DNA of 64,000 nt, from NCBI RefSeq assembly GCF_028532725.1, contig NZ_JAQKGU010000007.1, positions 1 through 64,000 of the forward strand. Reading direction: 5' to 3'. The notes below the pieces were generated by a model that saw only the letters and a list, made by a program, of their open reading frames with translations, was not told the origin of the DNA and did no database searches. The first letter of the stretch is position 1. Every line of letters begins with the position of its first letter. Shown piece after piece: positions 37,413-45,644 of this stretch. A program made the position numbers and the translations under genes. This stretch comes from Desulfovibrio sp. Fe33. GTDB taxonomy: Bacteria; Desulfobacterota; Desulfovibrionia; Desulfovibrionales; Desulfovibrionaceae.

Positions 37413-37823
37413 TCAAAGCATGGTGCCATCCACCTTTGACAATGCTATTTCCCACAGGCTCCGCAGAACCCTGTTCCTTTCGGAACCATCGACTTCCTGC
37501 GGCCCCTGGGGCGTCTCCCTGATTATCTGAACGTCGCCTCCGTCGAGGGGGTATTCGAAGACGTACCGGCAGCCGAATTCATGTTCAAGCTGTTCCAGAA
37601 CGGCCCGGACCACCGGGGAACGATCGGAGTTGACGATCAGGTTTTCAATGACCTCATGAGCGATTCGCTGCACCAGTTCCCGGCGTTTGGCCTGCCTGGC
37701 TATATCGTCCGGGGGCTCCATACCGCCCATCGCCTGCCTGAAACGCGCTAGGCGTTTGGCGTTCGTGAGCTGCTTCCCATAGGTGCGCAGCATATTTCGA
37801 ACATTGGCGGACGATGCATTCAC
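37413..37823 (-). CDS. Conserved hypothetical protein cotranscribed with flgM
   Basis: This 136-residue protein has a mostly helical, basic N-terminal half (LRTYGKQLTNAKRLARFRQAM, HEVIENLIVNSDRSPVVRAVLEQLEHEFG) and a short beta-rich C-terminal half. I do not recognise the family. The GTG at 37823 follows AGGAAAGGG at a normal distance; an ATG ten codons later is possible. A sigma-28-type promoter upstream and flgM downstream place it in the late flagellar regulon. Confidence 0.75.
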   Translation of the reverse strand: MNASSANVRNMLRTYGKQLTNAKRLARFRQAMGGMEPPDDIARQAKRRELVQRIAHEVIENLIVNSDRSPVVRAVLEQLEHEFGCRYVFEYPLDGGDVQIIRETPQGPQEVDGSERNRVLRSLWEIALSKVDGTML

Positions 37824-37849
37824 GGTATTTTCCCTTTCCTTGAATGATA

Positions 37850-37876
37850 CGATCGTCTCCGTGAAAAAAAACTTTA
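37850..37876 (-). promoter_or_regulatory. Sigma-28 (FliA) promoter of the hypothetical gene and flgM
   Basis: On the minus strand TAAA is followed by exactly 15 bases and GACGATCG, compared with the consensus TAAA-N15-GCCGATAA. The first T-rich bases after TAAA (GTTT) also fit. It lies about 27 bases upstream of the GTG start. Confidence 0.65.
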
Positions 37877-37988
37877 GGGGGAAAGCGAAAAAAAATCCAG
37901 ACAAGCCGGTCAAGCCGGAGAGGGCGGAGCGTTGATTAAATGGAAAAAGGTTGAATGTTTTTCCAAATTTAACTAAAAAATAACCACC

Positions 37989-38840
37989 ATGAACCGTTCC
38001 ATAAGAAAAATGCTCATAGTGACCAAGCCGGGGGACGCAGCAGCCGAAGCCGTTCGTGCCGCCATGGCCGGGTTCCTTGCCGAAAGGGGGGTGGCGTTCG
38101 AGACCTGCGAGCACAGCCCGGATTCGTGCGGCGACGAAACGGACGTGACCGGTCCCTTCGACCTGGCAGTTATCCTGGGGGGCGACGGCACCTTCATCGG
38201 CGCTGCCCGCAGGCTCTTGCGCCTCAATGCTCCGCTCATGGGCGTGAACCTCGGCCGAGTGGGCTTTTTGACCCAACTCGAACGGGACCATTGGCGTCCC
38301 TGGTTGACGCGGGTTCTGCAAGAAGGCTTCAGGGCCACGCGGCGGCTGGTTCTGGACTATACGGTGTCGCGTGGCGGCGAAGTGGTTCATTCCGGGCTGG
38401 CGGTCAACGACCTGGTCGTCAGCCGGGGGGACCTGGCTCGGCTCATCCGTCTCGGCGTGGCCTACGACGGCATAGATATTTCCGCCCTGCGGGCTGACGG
38501 GCTCATCGTGTCCACGCCCTCCGGTTCCTCCGCATACGGCGCGTCGGCGGGCGGTCCCTTGGTTCATGCCGGGCTGTCGGCCTTCTGCGTGACCCCCGTC
38601 TGTCCTTTCCTGAACAGCTTCAAGCCCATGGTTTTCCCCGCTGAGGGGAAAATTTCCGTGTGCGTGGAGGATCCGGTCGGCGAGGTCAGCCTGACCGAGG
38701 ACGGCCAGTCCGTGGTCAGGCTCGGGCCGGGCGACGTGGTGACGGTGAAGAAATCCGACGCCGATCTCCTGGTGGTGGACCTGGGCCCGGTCGCGTATTT
38801 CGAGAAACTGAAGAAACATGGTTTCCTGACCGAGAGGTGA
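37989..38840 (+). CDS. nadK: NAD(+)/NADH kinase
   Basis: This 283-residue enzyme phosphorylates NAD to NADP. The family motif GGDGTF lies in LGGDGTFIGAARRL, followed by NLGRVGFL and TPSGSSAYGASAGGP. The ATG at 37989 has no good ribosome-binding site, and one at 38010 is an alternative. It starts a plus-strand operon ending with gatB. Confidence 0.95.
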   Translation: MNRSIRKMLIVTKPGDAAAEAVRAAMAGFLAERGVAFETCEHSPDSCGDETDVTGPFDLAVILGGDGTFIGAARRLLRLNAPLMGVNLGRVGFLTQLERDHWRPWLTRVLQEGFRATRRLVLDYTVSRGGEVVHSGLAVNDLVVSRGDLARLIRLGVAYDGIDISALRADGLIVSTPSGSSAYGASAGGPLVHAGLSAFCVTPVCPFLNSFKPMVFPAEGKISVCVEDPVGEVSLTEDGQSVVRLGPGDVVTVKKSDADLLVVDLGPVAYFEKLKKHGFLTER

Positions 38841-38842
38841 AC

Positions 38843-40606
38843 ATGGGTTTGGCCAAGAAGTACGATTCGGTCCTTGATATCAAATACGGACAGGACCCCG
38901 CACTGGACGCGCTGCTGCTCCATTTCATGTCGGAAAATCATCTGGAATATACCATCGACCCGCTCAAGAACGCGTCGGGCGAGCAGCTTCGCTTCATGAT
39001 CGCCCTGAGGGAGGGGGAGTTTTACGCCCCGTGTTCGGACTGGATGTTCTTCATGCTCCTGAATCAGCGGCTGCCGGATAGGCTGTTGCAGCGGTACATC
39101 GAGCAGTGGAAGCGGTTCATTCATCTTTCCCGGGATTTCTGCACGGACAGGAAGCTGGCCAGACGGTTCATCCAGCTCGCCAGACACAAGTTTCGCATGG
39201 TCTTGGCTTCGCCCATCCTCATGCCCTCGCGGTTGATGAAATGGTTCATCACCATTTTCATGACCCAGTCCGGGATCGACGATCCCTATCTGCACATCCG
39301 CAGGGGGTTGAACCGGCGGGCCGCCGAGATGGTCGGAAGCGGGGAATTCGATGAAATGGTCCACGCGAGCCCGCCTGCGGGCGATCTGAAGGGCAGGACC
39401 GACGACCTCCGTTCTCTGCTGGACAGGCTGGAGATCGAGCGGCTTATGCGTATCGCCACCTTCACGGACCACTGGAACCCTGAGATGTTTTCCCTGGACG
39501 GGCTGCGCGCTTCGGGGCTGGCCGAGGAAGTGCGTGAGGGGTCCCATCTCCTTGATCCCATGTTCGAGTACCTGGGCAAGGACGGAGAGCAGCGGCACCG
39601 CATCCTCTACCTGCCCAACAGGGCGGGCGGCATCCTGTTCGATCTCAAGGTGGTCAAGGCCCTTCTCAGGCTTGGGCATCGCGTGGTCATGGCGCTGAAG
39701 GAAGGGTTCTATTTCGACCATCCCACCTTCTGGGACCGCGATACGGACCTGGAGCTGGCCAAAGCCTTCGAAGGCGCGCATTTCGTCAGCGAGGACAAGC
39801 TGTCCAAAAACGAGCTTCTGAACATCATGGCCCGCCATCCCTTTATCGTCATATCCGATGGCACCCGCGAGAAGTTCAATCCCTATCGGATGTCGGTGAC
39901 TTTCGCCCGCGCCTGGAAGGAATGCGATCTCATTCTGGCCAAAGGCGAGGATTTGTATGACCGGCTTATCCTCAATTCCCACGAATTCACCCGCGACATC
40001 GTCAATTTCTACAGGGATGAGGAGGGCGAATTCCACGTCCACTTCCGGGCCAAGCCCGACCGGGTGCGGACCTTTTCCGAGCAGTATATAGCAGGCAAGG
40101 CCGATGAGATCATCCGTGAAATGCGTCTGGCCAGGGCGCAGGGCAAGACGGTCATGTTCTACTCCGGGATCATCGGCTCCGTGCCGGGCCAGACGCAGGC
40201 GGCCATCGAGGTCATCACCACCTTCGTCAACCACCTGCGCAACCAGCTTGACGACGCGTACATCATCAATCCCGGAGAGCACTTCGAGGAGGGCATGGAC
40301 GCCGACGACCTGATGTTCATGTGGGAGAAGGTCCAGCGTAGCGGGTACATCAATGTCTGGCGTTTCCAGACGTATTTCGATATTGAAAAGAGCTTCGAGC
40401 TGATGGGCCGCAAGGTGCCTCCGGTCTGGACCGGGAAGGACTCCACATACTCCACGGGCTGCACCAAGGAGATGCACATAGCCCTGGATGTGCAGAGGTC
40501 CCACCCTGAGTTGCAGATTATCGGACCCAACCCCGAGAAATTCTTCCGGCGGAGGGAGTACGGGGTGGGCAAGTTCTGCGACGTGGCCATCGACTCGTGC
40601 GGATAG
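38843..40606 (+). CDS. ARMT1-like (DUF89) domain protein
   Basis: This 587-residue protein has a roughly 300-residue N-terminal helical region. Its C-terminal half carries DUF89/ARMT1-like features: FIVISDGTREKFNPYRMSVTFARAWKECDLILAKGEDLYDRL, where the aspartate and asparagine would bind metal. DUF89 members are metal-dependent phosphatases or carboxyl methyltransferases acting in metabolite damage control. The substrate here is unknown. The ATG is two bases after the nadK stop, so the two are tightly coupled; repair of sugar-phosphate or nucleotide damage is a guess. Confidence 0.8.
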   Translation: MGLAKKYDSVLDIKYGQDPALDALLLHFMSENHLEYTIDPLKNASGEQLRFMIALREGEFYAPCSDWMFFMLLNQRLPDRLLQRYIEQWKRFIHLSRDFCTDRKLARRFIQLARHKFRMVLASPILMPSRLMKWFITIFMTQSGIDDPYLHIRRGLNRRAAEMVGSGEFDEMVHASPPAGDLKGRTDDLRSLLDRLEIERLMRIATFTDHWNPEMFSLDGLRASGLAEEVREGSHLLDPMFEYLGKDGEQRHRILYLPNRAGGILFDLKVVKALLRLGHRVVMALKEGFYFDHPTFWDRDTDLELAKAFEGAHFVSEDKLSKNELLNIMARHPFIVISDGTREKFNPYRMSVTFARAWKECDLILAKGEDLYDRLILNSHEFTRDIVNFYRDEEGEFHVHFRAKPDRVRTFSEQYIAGKADEIIREMRLARAQGKTVMFYSGIIGSVPGQTQAAIEVITTFVNHLRNQLDDAYIINPGEHFEEGMDADDLMFMWEKVQRSGYINVWRFQTYFDIEKSFELMGRKVPPVWTGKDSTYSTGCTKEMHIALDVQRSHPELQIIGPNPEKFFRRREYGVGKFCDVAIDSCG

Positions 40607-40630
40607 GAACGCGAAACGGCCCGGAGCCTC

Positions 40631-42076
40631 ATGCTGCAATTTTTCACCGATACCCGAAAGCCCCTTTGGAAGGCGGCGCGTCTCCTGTTGGCTGCGGCCT
40701 GCCTGGCCGCGCTCCTGTCCTGCGTGCGGTCCGGTCCGATCTTCGGCCCCCGCCCGGACGTTTCCTCAATGGAAAGGAAGGCCGAGGCCCCCGATCCGGG
40801 AGCGTCGGCGGACGCCTCCGAGGACGCGGGTGCGCCCGTTGCTGTCGGCGACGCCGATTCCAGGGCCGGGGACAGCGCCGAAGCATCTGATTTCGCGGGG
40901 ACGCCCGGACTGAGCCGCTCACGGTCTGTCGGTCGGCTGACTCTGCGGCCCGTGCGCGAGCCTCTGGCCATTCCCGCCTGCGACATGTTCTTTCCGCTGT
41001 CCAACGTCGAGGGCGCGCAGAACATGGCCCGTCTGGACATCCGCAGCCAGGGACTGGACTCATGGAAAGCCTTGGAGGACCCGGTTCAGCGCAGCCTTGA
41101 ATATGCCCTGAACATGCCTGCGGACAAGCCCGCCTTGGCGCGTCCCGGCATGTCGCTCACTTGGGGGCAGGTCGTGCGGTCGCTGGAGGAATTCCTCGAC
41201 CTGTTGCCGCTTCTGGACGCCGATCCCGACCTGTTGGCCGAGCGGTTCGTCTGGTACGGTATGCGTCAGAAGCCGCTCATGACCGGCTACTATACCCCTG
41301 AGATCGAGGCCAGCCTCACCCGGCGGCCGGGCTACGAGTTCCCCATCTACGGCGTGCCCGGCGACCTGCGCTTCGGCCCGGTGCGCGGGCGCAGCCAGTT
41401 CTATCGGGTGGAGAGGGGGCAGGTCCTGCCTTATTACCGTCGGGGCGACATGGATGTGCGCAAGGTCCTGGACGGGCGCGGACTGGAGATCGCCTGGGCC
41501 AAGGACCCCGTGGACGTCTTTTACATGCAGGTGGAGGGGTGCGGACGCCTTCGGCTCCCGGACGGGACCACCCGCAACGTGCTGTATGGCGCCAAGAACG
41601 GCCACGGCTTTCGGAGCCTGGGCCGTATCCTCCATTCCCGTGGTCTTCTGCCCGACGGGCGGTTGGCCAAGGAAGATGTGAAAAAATATTTCGCCAAGCA
41701 TCCCGAACAGATGTTTGAGCTGATGGCCGAGAATCGGAGCTACGTTTTCTTCCGTTTGGAGGATTCGCCGCCCGAAGGCACCATTGGAAAGCCGTTGACG
41801 CCGATGGTTTCACTGGCTACAGACCGAAAGCTCCTGCCGCTCGGCAGCCTTCTGGCCTTCGAGGCCGAGATTCCCGAGGCCCGGGACGGCCGCCCAACGG
41901 GCAAGCGCAAGGTCGCGGGGATCGGGCTGGCCCAGGATACCGGCACGGCCATCCAGGGGTCCCGCGTGGATTACTACATAGGCGAGGGCAACGCGGTGGC
42001 GCCCATCGCCAGCAATATCAAGACCGAGGCCACCGTTTATCTCCTTATAAGCAAAGAAGCACTTATCAATGGCTGA
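40631..42076 (+). CDS. mltA: Membrane-bound lytic murein transglycosylase A (MltA)
   Basis: This 481-residue lipoprotein (lipobox ALLSC in the first 40 residues) has an Ala/Asp-rich linker and then the MltA domain. Matches are MTGYYTPEIEASL, YGVPGDLRF, VDVFYMQVEGCGRLRLPDG and the C-terminal 3D domain VAGIGLAQDTGTAIQGSRVDYYIGEG, which contains the catalytic aspartate. It cleaves peptidoglycan glycan strands with anhydro-sugar formation. FlgJ in this genome lacks a muramidase domain, so a role in flagellar wall remodelling is possible but unproven. It overlaps the next gene by 8 bases. Confidence 0.93.
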   Translation: MLQFFTDTRKPLWKAARLLLAAACLAALLSCVRSGPIFGPRPDVSSMERKAEAPDPGASADASEDAGAPVAVGDADSRAGDSAEASDFAGTPGLSRSRSVGRLTLRPVREPLAIPACDMFFPLSNVEGAQNMARLDIRSQGLDSWKALEDPVQRSLEYALNMPADKPALARPGMSLTWGQVVRSLEEFLDLLPLLDADPDLLAERFVWYGMRQKPLMTGYYTPEIEASLTRRPGYEFPIYGVPGDLRFGPVRGRSQFYRVERGQVLPYYRRGDMDVRKVLDGRGLEIAWAKDPVDVFYMQVEGCGRLRLPDGTTRNVLYGAKNGHGFRSLGRILHSRGLLPDGRLAKEDVKKYFAKHPEQMFELMAENRSYVFFRLEDSPPEGTIGKPLTPMVSLATDRKLLPLGSLLAFEAEIPEARDGRPTGKRKVAGIGLAQDTGTAIQGSRVDYYIGEGNAVAPIASNIKTEATVYLLISKEALING

Positions 42077-42713
42077 CATCACACAAGATTCCATCAAGAA
42101 CACCATTCGGGACGCCGTGGCTCACCAGCTTCGGTCCGTTGTGGATTGGCATTTCGGCGAGCCCGTGTACGAGGGCGATCCCGCCGACGATCTGGGCGGC
42201 CTGCCGGGCCTGCGCGAGCTGGTCGCACGCCAGCACTGGTGCAATTTCCAACTCTGGCATGTCGAGGACCGCGCCCGCCGTAAGGATGTGGACGCCGGCG
42301 TCATTGCGGACTGCAAATACGCCATCGACAAGCTGAACCAGAAGCGCAACGACCTGATCGAGCGGGTGGATGGGTGTCTTGTCTCCATGATTACGCCGCT
42401 GCTGCCCGAAGACGCGCCCGAGCGCTACAATACCGAGACCGTCGGAGCGGCCATGGACAGGCTGTCCATCCAGTCGCTCAAGATATACCACATGAAGGAA
42501 CAGTGTTCGCGCAAGGACGTTGAGGCCGAACATATCCGCCAGTGCGACAGCAAGGTGGGCGTGCTGAAACGCCAGCACGCCGATCTGGAGCGGGCCGTTC
42601 TTGAGTTGATCGACGAATATTTCGCCGGGACCAAAAAGCCCAAGGTCTATTTTCAGTTCAAGATGTACAACGACCCGAAGCTGAACCCGGAACTCTACGG
42701 AAACAAGAAATAG
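42069..42713 (+). CDS. DUF4254 domain protein
   Basis: This 214-residue, mostly helical protein has the DUF4254 hallmarks NFQLWHVEDRARRKDV and, later, SLKIYHMKEQCSRKDVEAEHI. The repeated W/YH-EDxARRKDV pattern suggests an internal duplication of a helical hairpin (about residues 64-80 and 139-157). The family has no known function; relatives often lie near LPS glycosyltransferase genes. Here it is translationally coupled to mltA. Confidence 0.85.
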   Translation: MADITQDSIKNTIRDAVAHQLRSVVDWHFGEPVYEGDPADDLGGLPGLRELVARQHWCNFQLWHVEDRARRKDVDAGVIADCKYAIDKLNQKRNDLIERVDGCLVSMITPLLPEDAPERYNTETVGAAMDRLSIQSLKIYHMKEQCSRKDVEAEHIRQCDSKVGVLKRQHADLERAVLELIDEYFAGTKKPKVYFQFKMYNDPKLNPELYGNKK

Positions 42714-42722
42714 GGGAGCCCC

Positions 42723-44156
42723 ATGTCCCGGTATGAAACCGTCATCGGCCTGGAAGTCCATGCCCAGTTGAAAACCAAGAGCAAGATTTTCTGTTCCTGC
42801 TCCACCAAGTTCGGAAACGATCCCAACGAGAACGTCTGCGCGGTCTGCTCCGGTATGCCCGGCGTATTGCCCGTGCTCAACGAGAAGGTTGTCGAGTACG
42901 CGGTCAAGGCCGGTCTGGCCACCAACTGCGAGATCAATCTCAAGTCCGTGTTCGCGCGCAAGAATTATTTCTACCCCGACCTGCCCAAGGGATACCAGAT
43001 TTCCCAGTTCGAGCTGCCCATCTGCGAGCACGGCCATGTGGATATCGAGGTGGACGGCAAGAAGAAGCGTGTGGGCCTGACCCGGATTCACATGGAAGAG
43101 GACGCGGGCAAGAACATTCACTCCGCCGCCGACAACGCCAGTTTCGTTGATCTCAACCGAACCGGCGTGCCGCTCATAGAGATCGTCTCCGAGCCGGACA
43201 TGCGCTCCGCAGAGGAGGCCGTGGCCTATCTCAAGGAACTGCGCTCCGTGCTCCTTTATCTCGGCATCTGCGACGGCAACATGGAGGAGGGCAGCTTTCG
43301 CTGCGACGCCAACGTTTCCATTCGCCCCTACGGCCAGGAAGAGTTCGGCACCCGTGCGGAGTTGAAAAACCTCAACTCCTTCAAGCACATTCAGAAGGCC
43401 ATCGAGTACGAAGTGGAACGCCAGACCGATCTCGTCGAGGACGGCGAAGAGGTGGTCCAGGAGACCCGGCTGTATAACGTGGACAAGGGCACCACCCATT
43501 CCATGCGCGGCAAGGAGGAGGCTCACGACTACCGGTATTTCCCGGACCCGGATTTGGTGCCTCTGGTGCTGGATCAGGCCTGGATCGACGCGTGGCGTTC
43601 CGAATTGCCCGAGTTGCCTTCCGCCAAGCGCGAGCGGTTCATGGCCGAGTACGATCTGGCCGATTACGATGCGGCCCTGATTACCAACGACCTCGCCGTG
43701 GCCGATTACTTCGAGGCTGCGGCCAAGGCCTACCCGGGCGACGTCAAGAAAGCCGCCAACTGGGTCGTGGGTGATCTGCTGCCGTTCTGCCATGAGAATA
43801 CGGTCGAGGCCTGCGAGGTGAAGCTCACCCCGGAAAAGCTGGCCGAGCTGCTGGGTCTCGTGGATGACGGGACCATTTCGGTCAAGATCGGCAAGGATAT
43901 TTTCCGCGATCTGTGCATGTCAGGCGACGACCCGGCCGAATACGTCAAGTCCAAGGGGCTGGTCCAGATGTCCGACACCTCGGAGCTCGAAGCCATGGTG
44001 GACAAGGTCATCAGCGAGCATCCCGAAGAGGTCGAGGCCTTCAAGGGCGGCAAGACGAAACTCATGGGCTTCTTCATGGGCCAGGTCATGCGGCTCTCCA
44101 AGGGCCAGGCCAACCCCGGCGTGGTCACGCAGTTGTTCAATAAGAAACTTTCGTAA
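42723..44156 (+). CDS. gatB: Aspartyl/glutamyl-tRNA amidotransferase subunit B
   Basis: This 477-residue GatB starts [28 protein letters not shown]. It has the zinc-type cysteines (CSC...CAVC), [10 protein letters not shown] and [16 protein letters not shown], and the C-terminal YqeY-like tail domain. It activates misacylated Glu-tRNAGln or Asp-tRNAAsn for amidation. gatA and gatC are not nearby. Confidence 0.97.
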   Translation: MSRYETVIGLEVHAQLKTKSKIFCSCSTKFGNDPNENVCAVCSGMPGVLPVLNEKVVEYAVKAGLATNCEINLKSVFARKNYFYPDLPKGYQISQFELPICEHGHVDIEVDGKKKRVGLTRIHMEEDAGKNIHSAADNASFVDLNRTGVPLIEIVSEPDMRSAEEAVAYLKELRSVLLYLGICDGNMEEGSFRCDANVSIRPYGQEEFGTRAELKNLNSFKHIQKAIEYEVERQTDLVEDGEEVVQETRLYNVDKGTTHSMRGKEEAHDYRYFPDPDLVPLVLDQAWIDAWRSELPELPSAKRERFMAEYDLADYDAALITNDLAVADYFEAAAKAYPGDVKKAANWVVGDLLPFCHENTVEACEVKLTPEKLAELLGLVDDGTISVKIGKDIFRDLCMSGDDPAEYVKSKGLVQMSDTSELEAMVDKVISEHPEEVEAFKGGKTKLMGFFMGQVMRLSKGQANPGVVTQLFNKKLS

Positions 44157-44164
44157 GGAAGACT

Positions 44165-44193
44165 GGGGGAATCCTTTTGAGAAGGGGTTCCCT
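44165..44193 (+). terminator. Hairpin after gatB
   Basis: GGGAATCCTTTT and AAGGGGTTCCC form a near-perfect stem directly downstream of the gatB stop. There is no long T-tract after it, so termination efficiency is uncertain. Confidence 0.5.
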
Positions 44194-44395
44194 CAGCCCT
44201 CTTCCTAAACTGTTCGGCGTCACGTCGCCGGGAAGTACGGAGGGGAGCGGTTTTATTTACTGGCGACGTGGGGGTGCGTTCTCCGTGCTCTTACCTTGAG
44301 GACAAAAGTGCGTTCTCCGCACCGTCCGGCGCATACGAGGAGTCGCGTTGACCCCGATACCGCCTGCGCCGCAATAAAAAGTTTTGAAGGGGAGT
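44194..44395. other. Gene-less stretch between gatB and mtnA
   Basis: This stretch contains two similar words, GTGCGTTCTCCGTGC and GTGCGTTCTCCGCAC, about 36 bases apart, and no convincing open frame. Together with the hairpin after gatB and the following palindrome it makes up the 294-base gatB-mtnA gap. The mtnA promoter must be here but is not obvious. Confidence 0.4.
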
Positions 44396-44443
44396 CCAGA
44401 GGGGAAACTTTTCCAAAAGTTTCCCCTCTGGCCGCCGGAGGCA
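44396..44443. repeat. 36-base perfect palindrome plus GGCCGCCGGAGGCA tag
   Basis: Perfect 17-bp arms with a 2-base spacer span 44396-44431, overlapping the start of the 14-base tag GGCCGCCGGAGGCA (44430-44443). The same tag follows a hairpin at 132-145. The tag ends six bases before the mtnA ATG, and its CCGGAGG could serve as the mtnA ribosome-binding site. Confidence 0.65.
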
Positions 44444-44450
44444 AACAAAA

Positions 44451-45491
44451 ATGACCGAACACATTCAGTATTCTCCCGAAAAAGACGCCTTGATCCTGCT
44501 TGACCAGCGATACCTGCCCAATCGGGAGGACTGGTTCGAGTGCAAGACCACGGACGACATCTGCTATGCTCTGGTGGTCATGGTGGTACGCGGCGCGCCC
44601 GCCATCGGCGTGACGGCGGCCTATGGCTGCTATCTGGCAGGACGCGAGGTGCAGGGAATGGACGGCGACTGGAAGGCGAACCTTTCGGCCAAGCTGGACC
44701 AAATCCACAACGCCAGGCCCACGGCGGTAAACCTGCGTTGGGCCGTGCGCGAGATGCGCCGTCTTTGGGACGAGGCGGGCGATATTTCCCTTGAAGATCT
44801 GCTCGGCGTCTGGCTTGCGCGCGCCAAGGAGATTCACGCCGGCGACATCGAAATGTGCGAGCTGATCGGCAAGTTCGGCGGCGAACTCATCGACGACGGC
44901 GACACCGTCATGACTCATTGCAATGCGGGCGCTCTGGCCACGGCCGGGTACGGCACGGCGCTGGGCGTGATTCGGGGAGCCATCGACCAGGGCAAAAAGG
45001 TCTCGGTCATCGCCAATGAGACCAGGCCGTTTTTGCAAGGCGCGCGGCTGACCGCGTATGAACTACACAAGGACGGCATCCCGGTGAAGGTGGCCTGCGA
45101 CAACGCCTGCGCGCTCCTCATGAAGCGCGGTCTGGTGGACAAGGTCGTGGTCGGCGCGGACCGGATCACGGCCAACGGCGACGCGGTGAACAAGATTGGA
45201 ACCTTTGGAGTGGCCATCATTGCGAAAAGGTTCAACATTCCGTTTTATGTCGCCGCACCGGTGTACACCATCGATATCGAGACTCCCACCGGGGACGATG
45301 TCCCCATCGAGGACCGCGATCCGCGTGAAGTGACGCATATCGGCGATCATCGCATCCCGCCGGAAGGGGTTGAGGTCTACAATCTGGCCTTTGATCCCAC
45401 ACCTAATGATCTGATAACGGGCATCGTTACAGAAAAAGGTGTTCTTTATCCGCCGTACGACGAGGCTATCCGGAAGCTGTTTGGGAAATAA
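44451..45491 (+). CDS. mtnA: S-methyl-5-thioribose-1-phosphate isomerase
   Basis: This 346-residue eIF2B-like isomerase converts 5-methylthioribose 1-phosphate to methylthioribulose 1-phosphate. Motifs are [35 protein letters not shown] with the catalytic cysteine, [17 protein letters not shown] and [10 protein letters not shown] with the catalytic aspartate. No other methionine-salvage genes are adjacent, so it may feed a partial salvage route or also act on 5-deoxyribose 1-phosphate. It has its own terminator. Confidence 0.95.
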   Translation: MTEHIQYSPEKDALILLDQRYLPNREDWFECKTTDDICYALVVMVVRGAPAIGVTAAYGCYLAGREVQGMDGDWKANLSAKLDQIHNARPTAVNLRWAVREMRRLWDEAGDISLEDLLGVWLARAKEIHAGDIEMCELIGKFGGELIDDGDTVMTHCNAGALATAGYGTALGVIRGAIDQGKKVSVIANETRPFLQGARLTAYELHKDGIPVKVACDNACALLMKRGLVDKVVVGADRITANGDAVNKIGTFGVAIIAKRFNIPFYVAAPVYTIDIETPTGDDVPIEDRDPREVTHIGDHRIPPEGVEVYNLAFDPTPNDLITGIVTEKGVLYPPYDEAIRKLFGK

Positions 45492-45515
45492 TTCGTGTTG
45501 GTGAATGTAATATTG

Positions 45516-45545
45516 AAGCGGAGTCGTGTTGCGGCTCCGCTTTTT
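45516..45545 (+). terminator. Rho-independent terminator of mtnA
   Basis: AGCGGAGTC pairs imperfectly with GGCTCCGCT across a short loop, followed by TTTTT. Confidence 0.85.
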
Positions 45546-45575
45546 GGGTTTTGTTAAAGGATTTTCTTGTTCTGA

Positions 45576-45618
45576 TTGACACAATTCAATTGAGGTATCT
45601 ATATTGGTCATAGACCAA
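45576..45618 (+). promoter_or_regulatory. Promoter with overlapping palindrome upstream of the chemoreceptor gene
   Basis: TTGACA (45576-45581) and TATATT (45600-45605) are separated by 18 bases. A perfect inverted repeat TTGGTC-ATA-GACCAA overlaps the -10 and start region (45604-45618), the usual location of a repressor operator. The promoter looks like a sigma-70 rather than a sigma-28 promoter. Confidence 0.6.
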
Positions 45619-45644
45619 CATACAGATTCAAGGATGGATTTTCC

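Noticed and set aside
38653-40639. Minus-strand frame opposite the ARMT1-like gene
   Set aside because: A 691-codon antisense frame without domain features; the plus-strand gene is supported by DUF89 motifs and tight coupling to nadK.
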